Notes: a model not told the origin generated them from the letters alone. 64,000 bases of DNA from Bacteroidia bacterium (GCA_030429955.1 JAUIGO010000005.1:1-64000); one strand, 5' to 3'. Shown: positions 27,627 through 36,038, numbered from the stretch's first letter. A program made the numbers and translations.

Positions 27627-27681
27627 CACCTTGATTCGAAAATCGAGTCAGTACATAACAATCATTTACAATAATATTAGC

Positions 27682-27951
27682 ATGTATTTAGATCAAAAAG
27701 AAAAAGAGGCAATCTTTAAAAAACACGGTAAAAACGCAAAGGACACAGGGACTTCTGAAGGACAGATTGCGTTGTTTACTTACAGAATCAATCACTTAAC
27801 TGAGCATTTAAAAAACAATCGTAAAGATTACAATACTGAGCGTTCATTAGTAAAACTAGTAGGAAAACGTCGTTCATTACTAGATTACTTAGCAAAGAAA
27901 GATATTTTAAGATATCGTGCCATAGTAAAAGAATTAGGATTAAGAAAATAA
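27682..27951 (+). CDS. rpsO: 30S ribosomal protein S15
   Basis: S15 binds the central domain of 16S rRNA and helps form the subunit bridge to 23S rRNA. With the ATG at 27682 (MYLDQKEKEAIF) the protein is 89 residues, exactly the usual S15 length; upstream in-frame codons would add an unlikely 17-residue extension. Typical segments are DTGTSEGQIALFTYRI, LTEHLKNNRKDY and LVGKRRSLLDYL. The order rpsO-pnp is widely conserved, and the ~50-base leader is long enough for S15 autoregulation, although I do not see a defined structure. Confidence 0.97.
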   Translation: MYLDQKEKEAIFKKHGKNAKDTGTSEGQIALFTYRINHLTEHLKNNRKDYNTERSLVKLVGKRRSLLDYLAKKDILRYRAIVKELGLRK

Positions 27952-27958
27952 TCACATT

Positions 27959-27982
27959 AAGAGGCTTTTTAGCCTCTTTTTT
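27959..27982 (+). terminator. Terminator after rpsO
   Basis: AAGAGGCT and AGCCTCTT pair around a TTTT loop and are followed by four Ts, eight bases after the stop codon. Some read-through into pnp is possible. Confidence 0.85.
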
Positions 27983-28004
27983 GTTTAAAAATAATTAGTT
28001 ACAT

Positions 28005-28112
28005 GTCATTACGAGTAGTGTAACAAGCCTGTGCTGAGCGCAGTCGAAGCGTGGTAATCTTTTAAAAGATAAGCAGATTGCCACATCACGTAAAAACGTG
28101 ATTCGCAATGAC
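28005..28112 (+). repeat. Dispersed hairpin repeat between rpsO and pnp
   Basis: The element is a nested imperfect inverted repeat. Its ends GTCATTACGA and TCGCAATGAC pair with one mismatch; inside, GTGGTAATCT and AGATTGCCAC pair with one wobble or mismatch; a separate stem ATCACG...CGTGAT lies near the right end. Near the left it carries GAGCGCAGTCGAAGC, a core also found, altered, at 26.6 and 45.0 kb. No protein is encoded. It is part of the 301-base gap 27952-28252, which also holds the rpsO terminator and the pnp leader. Confidence 0.75.
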
Positions 28113-28141
28113 AAACTAGAAGAAGCTATTTACAGTTTTTC

Positions 28142-28229
28142 ATTGGTCACAACACACAACAACTACAACAACACAACGACCATTGTTTAACAGTTTTTAT
28201 TGTTCATTTTGACAAGTTCAATGACCAAT
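28142..28229 (+). promoter_or_regulatory. Possible structured leader of pnp
   Basis: ATTGGTCA (28142-28149) and TGACCAAT (28222-28229) are perfect complements, extended on the outside by T and A runs, so the RNA just before pnp could form a long-range stem. The enclosed part is an unusual CA-rich, G-poor stretch (28148-28178) followed by a small possible hairpin. I see no TAnnTTTG box in this gap, so pnp may rely on read-through from rpsO. Regulation by this structure is a guess based on the structured pnp leader of E. coli. Confidence 0.35.
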
Positions 28230-28252
28230 AAAAACAAGAATTAAAAAAATTT

Positions 28253-30505
28253 ATGATTCCAAAAGTTTTTAGAGAGGTCATTGACCTTGGTGATGGTAGA
28301 GAAATCTCCATCGAAACCGGAAAATTAGCAAAACAGGCACATGGTTCTGTTGTTGTTCAATCTGGAAAATGTATGCTGTTATGTACAGTTGTTTCCAATT
28401 ACAAACAAAGTGATGTTGACTTTTTACCTTTAACAGTAGATTATCGTGAAAAATTTGCCGCTGCTGGACGTTATCCAGGAGGCTTCTTCAAAAGAGAAGC
28501 CAGACCTAGTGATGGTGAAGTATTAACAATGCGTTTAGTAGATCGTGTTTTACGCCCATTATTCCCAAAAGATTATCATGCTGAAACTCAAGTAATGATT
28601 CAGTTAATGTCTCATGACGATGAAGTGATGCCTGATGCTATGGCAGGATTAGCGGCTTCTGCTGCAATTCAATTATCTGACATTCCTTTTGAAACTCCAA
28701 TTTCTGAAGCTAGAGTTGGTCGTGTTAATGGAGAATTCATTGTCAATCCAACTTTAGCACAATTAGCAGAATCTGACATTGATATGATGATTGGAGCTTC
28801 TGCTGATTCTGTGATGATGGTTGAAGGCGAAATGGATGAGATTTCAGAAGAAGAAATGGCTGAAGCCATTAAATTTGCTCACGAAGCAATTAAAGTACAA
28901 TGTGCTGCTCAAGTTAGATTGGCTGAAGCATTTGGTAAAAAAGAAACTCGTGAATATGAACCTGAAAGAGAAGACGAAGAGTTGGCGAAGAAAATTCACG
29001 ACATGGCTTACGACAAAGTGTATGCTGTTGCAAAAGCAGGTTCTTCAAAACATGAAAGAAGTGCTGCTTTTGATGCTATCAAAGAAGACATCAAGGCAAC
29101 TTTCTCAGAAGAGGAATTAGAAGATTACGGCGGAATGGTATCTAAATACTACTATAAAGCTGAAAAAGCTGCTATACGTGACCTCACTTTAAATGAAGGT
29201 TTGCGTTTAGATGGTCGTAAAACAACAGATATTAGACCAATTTGGTGTGAAGTAGATTATTTACCATCAACACATGGTTCTTCAATATTTACGCGTGGTG
29301 AAACTCAAGCTTTGGCAACTGTAACTTTAGGGACATCAAGAGAAGCAAACCAAATAGACATGCCTTCATTTGAAGGTGAAGAACGCTTCTATTTACATTA
29401 CAACTTCCCTCCTTTTTCAACTGGTGAAGCAAGGCCTATTCGTGGAACCTCACGTCGAGAAGTTGGACATGGTAACTTAGCACAACGTGCTTTAAAACGT
29501 ATGGTTCCTGAAGATTGCCCTTATACGGTTCGTGTAGTTTCAGAAGTGTTAGAATCTAACGGTTCGTCTTCTATGGCAACTGTTTGTTCTGGTACTATGG
29601 CGTTAATGGATGCTGGTGTACAATTAAAGAAACCTGTTTCTGGGATTGCTATGGGATTGATTTCTGATGCTGAATCTGGAAAATACGCTGTTCTTTCTGA
29701 TATTTTAGGTGATGAAGATCACTTAGGTGATATGGACTTTAAAGTTACAGGAACTGCAGATGGTATTACGGCTTGCCAAATGGATATTAAAGTAAAAGGA
29801 TTGTCTTACGAAATTCTTGTAAAAGCATTAAAACAAGCAAGGGAAGGCCGTTTGCATATATTAGGGAAATTGGTTGAAACCATTGCACAACCAAATGCAG
29901 ATGTAAAAGCACATGCACCGAAAATGATTACAAGAAGAATTCCTAACGAATTTATTGGTGCATTAATTGGTCCTGGAGGAAAAGTGATTCAGGAGTTGCA
30001 AAAAGAAACAAAAACCACTATTGTTATCAATGAAGATCCTGTAACTGAAGAGGGAATCGTTGAAATTCTTGGAACTGACCAAAACGGTATTGATAAAGTA
30101 TTGGCTAAAATTGATTCGTTAATGTTTAAACCGGAAGTTGGCAGTATTTACGAAGTGAAAGTTATTAAAATGCTTGATTTTGGTGCCGTTGTAGAATATA
30201 CCGAAGCTCCAGGAAACGAAGTGTTGTTACACGTAAGCGAACTGGCTTGGGAACGTACAGAAAATGTATCTGATGTTGTTAATATGGGAGACGTTTTTGA
30301 TGTGAAATACTTTGGTGTAGACTCTAGGACCAAAAAAGAAAAGGTGTCTAGAAAAGCCATCTTGCCAAAACCAGAAGGTTTTAAAGAGAGACCTCCAAGA
30401 GATAACAATAATCGTGGTGGTGGACGCGATAACAGAGGGAGAGACAATAGAGGGCGTGACAACCGTCGTGACGATAGAAAACCTAGAGACGATAAAAGGG
30501 ACTAA
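28253..30505 (+). CDS. pnp: Polyribonucleotide nucleotidyltransferase (PNPase)
   Basis: PNPase degrades RNA 3' to 5' by phosphorolysis and can add tails in reverse. The 750-residue protein has two RNase PH domains (about 1-230 and 310-545), the helical linker between them, a KH domain ([19 protein letters not shown], near 565) and an S1 domain ([13 protein letters not shown] onward, near 630-700). The end is an Arg/Gly/Asp/Asn-rich tail ([15 protein letters not shown]) of ~35 residues that E. coli PNPase does not have and that may bind RNA. The gene order rpsO-pnp is conserved. Confidence 0.97.
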   Translation: MIPKVFREVIDLGDGREISIETGKLAKQAHGSVVVQSGKCMLLCTVVSNYKQSDVDFLPLTVDYREKFAAAGRYPGGFFKREARPSDGEVLTMRLVDRVLRPLFPKDYHAETQVMIQLMSHDDEVMPDAMAGLAASAAIQLSDIPFETPISEARVGRVNGEFIVNPTLAQLAESDIDMMIGASADSVMMVEGEMDEISEEEMAEAIKFAHEAIKVQCAAQVRLAEAFGKKETREYEPEREDEELAKKIHDMAYDKVYAVAKAGSSKHERSAAFDAIKEDIKATFSEEELEDYGGMVSKYYYKAEKAAIRDLTLNEGLRLDGRKTTDIRPIWCEVDYLPSTHGSSIFTRGETQALATVTLGTSREANQIDMPSFEGEERFYLHYNFPPFSTGEARPIRGTSRREVGHGNLAQRALKRMVPEDCPYTVRVVSEVLESNGSSSMATVCSGTMALMDAGVQLKKPVSGIAMGLISDAESGKYAVLSDILGDEDHLGDMDFKVTGTADGITACQMDIKVKGLSYEILVKALKQAREGRLHILGKLVETIAQPNADVKAHAPKMITRRIPNEFIGALIGPGGKVIQELQKETKTTIVINEDPVTEEGIVEILGTDQNGIDKVLAKIDSLMFKPEVGSIYEVKVIKMLDFGAVVEYTEAPGNEVLLHVSELAWERTENVSDVVNMGDVFDVKYFGVDSRTKKEKVSRKAILPKPEGFKERPPRDNNNRGGGRDNRGRDNRGRDNRRDDRKPRDDKRD

Positions 30506-30526
30506 TATTTAGTTTTTATTGATAAC

Positions 30527-30560
30527 AAAACCTCGCAATAATTATTGCGAGGTTTTTTTT
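30527..30560 (+). terminator. Terminator after pnp
   Basis: AAAACCTCGCAATAA and TTATTGCGAGGTTTT form a nearly perfect palindrome followed by Ts, 22 bases after the stop codon. Confidence 0.88.
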
Positions 30561-30630
30561 AACAATTCCAACAAACGTTAAAACTCGTTAAAAATTTGGA
30601 TTTTTCATAAATTTCACTATATTACTAGCT

Positions 30631-31005
30631 ATGACATTTAGCGACAAACAAGAACATTCAGATTTTTTAGAAACCTCGGTAAACTATTTGCAAAATTTGG
30701 GTTACGAAAACATTAAAGCAGATATTGAAGGTTATGAAACGCCTAAATCCTATCACAAAAAAGGAAGTGATGTGACCATAACCCCAGATATAGTTGCCGA
30801 AAAAGAAGGTAGAAAGCACATTTTTGACATCAGTTTAAAAACCTCAAAAACCAATTTATTAAAGTCAAAGTGGATTTTCTTAAACACTCTAAGTGCACTT
30901 AAGTCTCACAATTTTAGGTTAATAACAACTCGTGGGCATTACAAATTCACTGATGAAATGCTAAGTGACATTAATCTCAAAGACAAAAAATTAATAAAAC
31001 TTTGA
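30631..31005 (+). CDS. Uncharacterised small protein, possible PD-(D/E)XK-like fold
   Basis: This 124-residue cytoplasmic protein has no family I can name. The middle segment (residues ~46-72) reads SDVTITPDIVAEKEGRKHIF then DISLKTSKTN: a PD dyad, a short beta hairpin and a D-x-x-x-K or D-I-S-L-K strand, which is the layout of a PD-(D/E)XK nuclease-like core, but the match is short and the acidic residue spacing is not ideal. It lies between the pnp terminator and rpoD, 88 bases upstream of rpoD on the same strand. Confidence 0.7.
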   Translation: MTFSDKQEHSDFLETSVNYLQNLGYENIKADIEGYETPKSYHKKGSDVTITPDIVAEKEGRKHIFDISLKTSKTNLLKSKWIFLNTLSALKSHNFRLITTRGHYKFTDEMLSDINLKDKKLIKL

Positions 31006-31093
31006 TTTTTTTGTAACATTTCATCCCTACTTTACGTATAACTATACGACAAGAGTATTAATCCCAATTAATTTAAAAGAAAGAGACCTTTAG

Positions 31094-31957
31094 ATGAGAC
31101 AACTTAAAATTACGAAGCAGGTTACCAATAGAGAAACTGCATCGTTAGACAAATACCTACAAGAAATTGGAAAAGTTGACTTAATTACAGCAGACGAAGA
31201 AGTAGAATTGGCACAGCGAATTAAAGCTGGCGATCAGATAGCTTTAGAAAAATTGACTAAAGCTAACTTGCGTTTTGTAGTTTCTGTAGCAAAGCAATAC
31301 CAAAATCAAGGTTTAACATTACCAGATTTGATAAATGAAGGTAATTTAGGGCTCATCAAAGCAGCACAACGTTTTGATGAAACTCGTGGTTTTAAATTTA
31401 TATCGTATGCTGTTTGGTGGATTCGTCAATCCATTTTACAAGCATTGGCAGAGCAATCTCGTATTGTACGTTTGCCTTTGAACAAAATTGGTTCTATTAA
31501 CAAAATCAATAAAACCTATGCATTCTTAGAGCAATCTCACGAGCGTCCACCAAGTGCGGAAGAAATTGCTAAAGAACTGGATATGACTATTAATGACGTA
31601 AAAGAATCGATGAAGAATTCTGGACGTCACGTCAGTATGGATGCGCCTTTAGTTGAAGGTGAAGATTCAAACCTCTACGATGTACTTCGTAGTGGCGAAT
31701 CTCCAAATCCTGATAAAGATTTATTGCACGAATCATTACGTACAGAAATTGAACGTGCTTTAGAAACATTAACACCTCGTGAAGCAGATGTTATTCGTTT
31801 GTACTTTGGCTTAGGAAATCAACATCCTATGACCTTAGAAGAAATTGGCGAAACGTTTGATTTAACTCGTGAGCGTGTAAGACAAATTAAAGAAAAAGCT
31901 ATTCGTAGATTAAAACATACGTCTAGAAGTAAAATATTAAAAACATATTTAGGATAG
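31094..31957 (+). CDS. rpoD: Primary sigma factor RpoD/SigA
   Basis: This is the housekeeping sigma-70 of the cell. At 287 residues it is the short Bacteroidota form, lacking region 1.1 and the large non-conserved region of the E. coli protein. Region 1.2 starts near residue 15 ([16 protein letters not shown]), region 2 shows [27 protein letters not shown], region 3 covers ~130-200, and region 4 ends with the helix-turn-helix [27 protein letters not shown]. Such sigma factors recognise the TTTG/TAnnTTTG promoters seen across this window. Two tandem hairpins follow. Confidence 0.97.
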   Translation: MRQLKITKQVTNRETASLDKYLQEIGKVDLITADEEVELAQRIKAGDQIALEKLTKANLRFVVSVAKQYQNQGLTLPDLINEGNLGLIKAAQRFDETRGFKFISYAVWWIRQSILQALAEQSRIVRLPLNKIGSINKINKTYAFLEQSHERPPSAEEIAKELDMTINDVKESMKNSGRHVSMDAPLVEGEDSNLYDVLRSGESPNPDKDLLHESLRTEIERALETLTPREADVIRLYFGLGNQHPMTLEEIGETFDLTRERVRQIKEKAIRRLKHTSRSKILKTYLG

Positions 31958-31991
31958 TATTTTGTATATTTACAACTAAATAATGACTACA

Positions 31992-32018
31992 AACAGTTAT
32001 CATAACTGTTCGTTTTTT
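31992..32018 (+). terminator. First terminator after rpoD
   Basis: AACAGTT and AACTGTT pair around a five-base loop and are followed, after CG, by six Ts. It starts 35 bases after the rpoD stop. Confidence 0.75.
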
Positions 32019-32029
32019 GATTGATGAAA

Positions 32030-32061
32030 GAACCCAGAGCTGATTACTCTGGGTTCATTTT
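32030..32061 (+). terminator. Second hairpin after rpoD
   Basis: GAACCCAGAG and CTCTGGGTTC form a 10-bp perfect stem with a seven-base loop, followed by a short T-rich stretch (ATTTTGT). Together with the hairpin just upstream it makes a tandem terminator. Confidence 0.7.
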
Positions 32062-32070
32062 GTAAAGCCC

Positions 32071-32101
32071 ATCCCTAAATCCCTTCCCAAAGGGAAGGGA
32101 C
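32071..32101. repeat. C/G-rich hairpin repeat upstream of rpe
   Basis: ATCCCTAAATCCCTTCCC then AAA then GGGAAGGG makes an 8-bp perfect stem in otherwise AT-rich DNA. From memory, near-identical strings recur between genes in many Flavobacteriaceae genomes, so I treat it as a dispersed repeat and not as a third terminator. Only one copy is in this window. Confidence 0.55.
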
Positions 32102-32117
32102 TATGAAAAGACTTTTC

Positions 32118-32125
32118 TATCTTTG
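32118..32125 (+). promoter_or_regulatory. -7 box for rpe
   Basis: TATCTTTG followed by CA is a standard -7 element 19 bases before the ATG at 32145. It argues against the in-frame ATG at 32103 as the start, because that codon lies upstream of the box. Confidence 0.55.
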
Positions 32126-32144
32126 CACAAACAAACTACAACTA

Positions 32145-32703
32145 ATGAGTAAATTAATTGCACCTTCAATCCTAGCAGCCGATTTTGCCAACCTTCAACA
32201 CGACATAGAAATGGTAAACCAAAGTGAAGCTGACTGGTTTCATATTGATATTATGGATGGCGTTTTTGTGCCAAACATTTCCTTCGGAATGCCAGTTTTA
32301 AAAGCCTGTACATTACGAAGCTTGCACACACTTACACAGAACGCTTCAAGCCATAAAAGCAGAAGGCATGCAAGCAGGAGTTGCATTGAATCCACATACT
32401 AACATTAATGTATTGGAAGACACCATTAATGATATTGATTTGGTTTGCCTGATGAGTGTAAATCCTGGATTTGGAGGACAAAGTTTTATTGAAAACACAT
32501 ACAACAAAGTAAAACAGCTTAAAGCGTTAATTGAGCGTAAAGGTGCTAACACCAAAATTGAAATTGATGGTGGAGTTACTGACAAAAACGCCAAACAATT
32601 GGTTGATGCTGGAGCAGATGTATTGGTTGCTGGTAGTTTTGTGTTTAGAAGTGAAAATTCTTTGGATATAATTAAGGATTTGAAAGCGATTGCTAATAGT
32701 TAG
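32145..32703 (+). pseudogene. rpe: Ribulose-phosphate 3-epimerase, broken by an internal deletion and frameshift
   Basis: Rpe interconverts ribulose-5-phosphate and xylulose-5-phosphate. The first frame (MSKLIAPSILAADFANLQ to GMPVLKA, ending at 32306) is a perfect Rpe N-terminus. The next bases, read one frame over from 32308, give VHYEACTHLHRTLQAIKAEG and continue as a perfect Rpe C-terminus to IANS. Compared with the family as I remember it, about 34 codons between LKA and VHYEA are missing, including the metal-binding histidine of the D-V-H-L-M motif, and the loss is not a multiple of three. Intact parts still hold HIDIMDG, NPGFGGQ and DGGV. Either a recent pseudogene or an assembly error. 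Confidence 0.88.
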
Positions 32704-32728
32704 TAGTTTTATAAAACTCAAAATAGAG

Positions 32729-33181
32729 ATGGAGCTTAAGCCAAATGTTGGTCTTGAAAATATAAAATTTGGAATGTTCCAAAAAATGATATATGAAACT
32801 CTTGGATTACCTGATAAAATTAGGGAAGATGAGGATGACTCAGATAATATTTATTTAGAATATAATAAACTAAAGATTCGATTAACAATTTATAAAAACG
32901 AGGATTTTAGATTAGGTTATTTATGCACTTCTAATCCTAATTTGACTTATAACAATTTGAAATTAATTGATTGTGACGTTGATTGGGTAAAAGATAAAGT
33001 CTTTGGTAATTTAATTCATAATTGGGAAATTGATAACTATGATACTTTCTCTACTCATGGAGACGACAAATATTGGATTACTCTTAATGTTGAATATGGA
33101 AGAGTTATTAGTTTAGAATTGGGAGCTCCTTGGAAAAATGAAGAAGAATATGATTGGCCTAATCAACTGGAGGTTAAATAA
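32729..33181 (+). CDS. Uncharacterised protein
   Basis: I do not recognise this 150-residue protein. The start at 32729 (MELKPNVGLENIKFG) is the first ATG in frame. It is soluble, acidic, and contains the segment IKFGMFQKMIYETLGLPDKIRED, a pattern seen in small domains of the form 'KFG-hydrophobic-helix-LG-x-P-D' that occur in immunity-like and SmpA-like proteins; this is only a loose resemblance. The rest alternates short beta strands with many Asn, Asp and Trp. It follows rpe by 25 bases and could share its transcript. Confidence 0.65.
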   Translation: MELKPNVGLENIKFGMFQKMIYETLGLPDKIREDEDDSDNIYLEYNKLKIRLTIYKNEDFRLGYLCTSNPNLTYNNLKLIDCDVDWVKDKVFGNLIHNWEIDNYDTFSTHGDDKYWITLNVEYGRVISLELGAPWKNEEEYDWPNQLEVK

Positions 33182-33217
33182 TGTCAGAACACAATCTTTT
33201 AGCAATACTAAAGAATT

Positions 33218-33568
33218 TCAATTAAACCAAACCGCATAACGTTGTCGTCTTAACTCAAAAGCCAAGGTTTCTTCCATTTTTAACGCTTCTGCTCTAGTAG
33301 TAATTGGATTGATATGATTATAGAGACTAGGTCTTAAGTACATGCCATATTTTTCAACAATATTAGACGAAATTTTATAACCCTTTTTATTTCTGTAACC
33401 TGTTTTATGTTGCTCAAAACGTTCTTTTGGTGTTTTGCTCGTCATACCAACATACAAACATTCTAACACGCCATTAAACTGAGGATTGGCTTCCCTAAAC
33501 TTTCGATTTTCTGAAAACACACGTTTGGAGAGCTCTACAACATAAATATAATATTGCACCTTAGCCAT
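33218..33568 (-). CDS. GIY-YIG-like domain protein
   Basis: The 116-residue protein begins MAKVQYYIYVVELSKRV and later has CLYVGMTSKTPKERFEQHKTG. The two beta strands (YIYVVEL and LYVGMT) and the following Arg and His fit the GIY-YIG core, where Tyr, Arg and a later Glu form the active site; Glu in KMEETLAFELRR may be that residue. An insert of ~20 residues separates the strands. The function is unknown, as for most stand-alone GIY-YIG proteins. It lies 3 bases downstream of the MtfA-like gene on the same strand. Confidence 0.7.
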   Translation of the reverse strand: MAKVQYYIYVVELSKRVFSENRKFREANPQFNGVLECLYVGMTSKTPKERFEQHKTGYRNKKGYKISSNIVEKYGMYLRPSLYNHINPITTRAEALKMEETLAFELRRQRYAVWFN

Positions 33569-33571
33569 AAA

Positions 33572-34417
33572 CTAATAACCTGCAAAATTAAAGTTGAGCA
33601 TCTGTTTGGTGAGGTCGTAAATTCTAGGGAATTGACTTTTAAATTTAGCTGGCGTTTCAATAAAACTCTCAATAATAACAGCTAGAAATTCAAAATGATT
33701 GGTATAAGCATATTCCCTAAAATATTCCGAAGCAATCAACTCATCACGTAAAGGTTTGTTTTGAGACAAATAATCGGTTAATTCTTTAAATGAGTCTTTG
33801 AAAATTGTAGAACTCACATCACGTTCTTTCATACTATTTAAGTGAATAGCGTGTGCAAATTCATGAATTCCCAAGTTTAGGTTATCATTACCAATATCAA
33901 ATCCATGTTCAAAATGTTTCCAGGAAATCACTAAAGCACCCAATCTAGGGTTTAGTTCTCCTTTGTGATACTTGTCATTGGCATTTGAGTAAAATTCGCC
34001 AGGATACACAAAAATCTTATCAATTAAACCAATAAAATAATCCCTAAAACCAAAAGTAAGCATCACAGCTGTAGCAGAAACCAATACTTTTATGTCATCA
34101 GTTATTTGTTGTCCTTCACGACCTATAAACGTTTTATCAATTATGAAAGAAGCTACGCGATGTTCAAAATGTTGTTTTTGCTTATCGTTCAACTTTTTAT
34201 AAAATGAAAACCGATTTCTTAAAATGGATTGCTGATTAGGATTTAGCCTTTTGAGCTTGAGATATATATGGTTGTAGAGAGGTTTCTTTTTCCGCATCAC
34301 ATAAGCCATTTCAAACATCCTGAAACTAAAATAAATTATCATGACAATAAGTGCTGTGAGAAACACAGCAACAATAGCATCACCTGTAGAGTTTTGTAAA
34401 GTAATGTTAGTTATCAT
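33572..34417 (-). CDS. MtfA-like zinc metallopeptidase (M90 family)
   Basis: This 281-residue protein has one N-terminal membrane segment (about 14-32) and a cytoplasmic domain of the M90 zinc-dependent peptidase family. The zinc motif HEFAH is at 185-189, with a later Glu-rich segment (EFLAVIIESF) able to supply the third ligand. The E. coli relative MtfA binds the repressor Mlc/DgsA and has aminopeptidase activity; the membrane anchor here is unlike the soluble E. coli protein. It precedes the GIY-YIG-like gene by 3 bases, so the two are probably one transcript. Confidence 0.85.
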   Translation of the reverse strand: MITNITLQNSTGDAIVAVFLTALIVMIIYFSFRMFEMAYVMRKKKPLYNHIYLKLKRLNPNQQSILRNRFSFYKKLNDKQKQHFEHRVASFIIDKTFIGREGQQITDDIKVLVSATAVMLTFGFRDYFIGLIDKIFVYPGEFYSNANDKYHKGELNPRLGALVISWKHFEHGFDIGNDNLNLGIHEFAHAIHLNSMKERDVSSTIFKDSFKELTDYLSQNKPLRDELIASEYFREYAYTNHFEFLAVIIESFIETPAKFKSQFPRIYDLTKQMLNFNFAGY

Positions 34418-34470
34418 TAATTGATGAACGTAAAAGTTAAAATTTAATTGCGCTTTGAGATATCACTAAA

Positions 34471-35997
34471 TTAAAATACTCTTTTCTTTATTAAATAGGT
34501 TGAAATAATTGCAGTAAGTCCAGCAACTATGAACGTTAATAATCTGGATGTTACCACTTGATCCATACCTGAAACTATCCAGAATATTGTAAACGTTAAG
34601 CCAACAATAATGGTTAATAAGGCAGGAATGCCATGAAAACGTTTCCAAAACAAGGTTAGTAAAATGACTATAGAGAACGTAGAACCAATGCCAGCCCAAA
34701 CATAGCCAACAATAGCATAAACCAAATCGCTAGGTGAAAAATAAGCCATTAACAAGGCTACTAAGGACAACAATGCAGTAACCAATCTGGATTGAAACAA
34801 TGAGGTTTTTGAATCTAACGATGATTTATTACCTACTTTAATAATGTTTTCAGATAGTTCTGTAGCAGAAAGAATAAGTAAAGAATTAGCTGTAGAAATT
34901 ATAGCAGCTAAAACTCCTGTAATTAGAATTCCTGAAACCACAGGGTTGAAAACTGTGGTTAAAACTTCTGGCATTACAGTTTCTTGGTCTTGCAAACCAG
35001 TTGGCCCAAAAATAGCAATACCAATCCAACCAACCATTAAGGCTCCAGTATAAGCAATAATGGTCCATATCACACCAATATTTCGAGCAATTTTGGCATT
35101 TCTTTCATCTTTAATAGCCATAAACCGCATCGTCAATTGTGGCTGACCACCTAAATAGCCAAAAAACCAAGAAAAGGCACCAGCAATAATGATTCCGCTA
35201 CCCAAACCTTTAACTATATTCATAGAATTAGGAAACACATCAGATAATGCTCCAAAAAGCGCTGAGTCCTCTCTTACAGCTGCGCCTCCAGTCATTGTTG
35301 AATACGCTTCACCAGATTTTGATAATGCATCAGAAATACTATGAGCAAACACAGAGCCTTCTGGCATATCAGACAAATACATAAGTCCAGCTATTGGAGC
35401 GACTATAAGTGTGATAATCATGACAATAGCTTGAATAACATCCGTATAAGTTACAGAGCGAAAGCCTCCATAAATAGTATAAGGAATAACCAAAACAACA
35501 ATGATGATCATTGCTAAATCTTGATTGATTCCAAATAAATTGTTCAGCGTTTTTCCGCCTCCAATAAATTGAGCACCAACATAAAAAAAGAAGAAGAAAA
35601 CAATGGTTAAACTACCAACAATCCTTATCCACTTCCCTACTTCACCATGGCGTTTGGCTATATAATCTGTAAAAGTATCAACCTCATATTTTTCGGCTTC
35701 ATTACGTAACCGAGAAGCTAATAAAACCCAAGCAACTATAATACCAGCGACACAGCCAATAGCTGTCCAAACCTCCATTAAACCAGTTGCATAGGCAGCT
35801 CCAGGCAAACCTAAAAGTGCCCAAGACGATTCTCCTGTAGCGCGTTCAGAAAGTGCAGCAACCCAACCTGGTAACTTGCGTCCTGCAATAGCAAAGTCAG
35901 AGCCTGTTTTAACATTTCGTCCTTGATAAATTCCAAAAAGAATTAGTAATATCATATAAATAGACATTACTACAAGAATGATGGTTTGATTTTCCAT
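34471..35997 (-). CDS. Sodium:solute symporter (SSS family, PutP-like)
   Basis: This 508-residue membrane protein has about 13 hydrophobic segments and belongs to the sodium:solute symporter family. It resembles sodium/proline symporters: GRKLPGWVAALSERATGESSW near residue 40, YGGFRSVTYTDVIQA near 190, and QPQLTMRFMAIKD in the middle. Proline is a plausible substrate, which pruA in this window could then use, but SSS substrates are hard to infer. The ATG at 35997 is used. The Na+ gradient made by Na+-NQR would drive it. A terminator of the upstream tRNA gene lies in its leader. Confidence 0.88.
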   Translation of the reverse strand: MENQTIILVVMSIYMILLILFGIYQGRNVKTGSDFAIAGRKLPGWVAALSERATGESSWALLGLPGAAYATGLMEVWTAIGCVAGIIVAWVLLASRLRNEAEKYEVDTFTDYIAKRHGEVGKWIRIVGSLTIVFFFFFYVGAQFIGGGKTLNNLFGINQDLAMIIIVVLVIPYTIYGGFRSVTYTDVIQAIVMIITLIVAPIAGLMYLSDMPEGSVFAHSISDALSKSGEAYSTMTGGAAVREDSALFGALSDVFPNSMNIVKGLGSGIIIAGAFSWFFGYLGGQPQLTMRFMAIKDERNAKIARNIGVIWTIIAYTGALMVGWIGIAIFGPTGLQDQETVMPEVLTTVFNPVVSGILITGVLAAIISTANSLLILSATELSENIIKVGNKSSLDSKTSLFQSRLVTALLSLVALLMAYFSPSDLVYAIVGYVWAGIGSTFSIVILLTLFWKRFHGIPALLTIIVGLTFTIFWIVSGMDQVVTSRLLTFIVAGLTAIISTYLIKKRVF

Positions 35998-36038
35998 GAA
36001 ATAAAAAAGGTTAATTAGTTGCAACTAAAATAGGAAAT

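Noticed and set aside
28821-29120. 99-residue Lys-rich frame on the plus strand
   Set aside because: It is a second frame of pnp, with composition expected from shifted codons of an acidic protein.
32103-32144. ATG at 32103 as the rpe start
   Set aside because: The -7 box TATCTTTG lies between it and the ATG at 32145, and the added residues are not part of the family.
32368-32703. Second part of rpe as a separate gene
   Set aside because: It lacks a proper Rpe start and continues exactly the family sequence lost in the first frame, so it is the 3' half of one broken gene.
34466-34699. 77-residue open frame on the minus strand
   Set aside because: It overlaps the C-terminal helices of the symporter in another frame and has no start context of its own.
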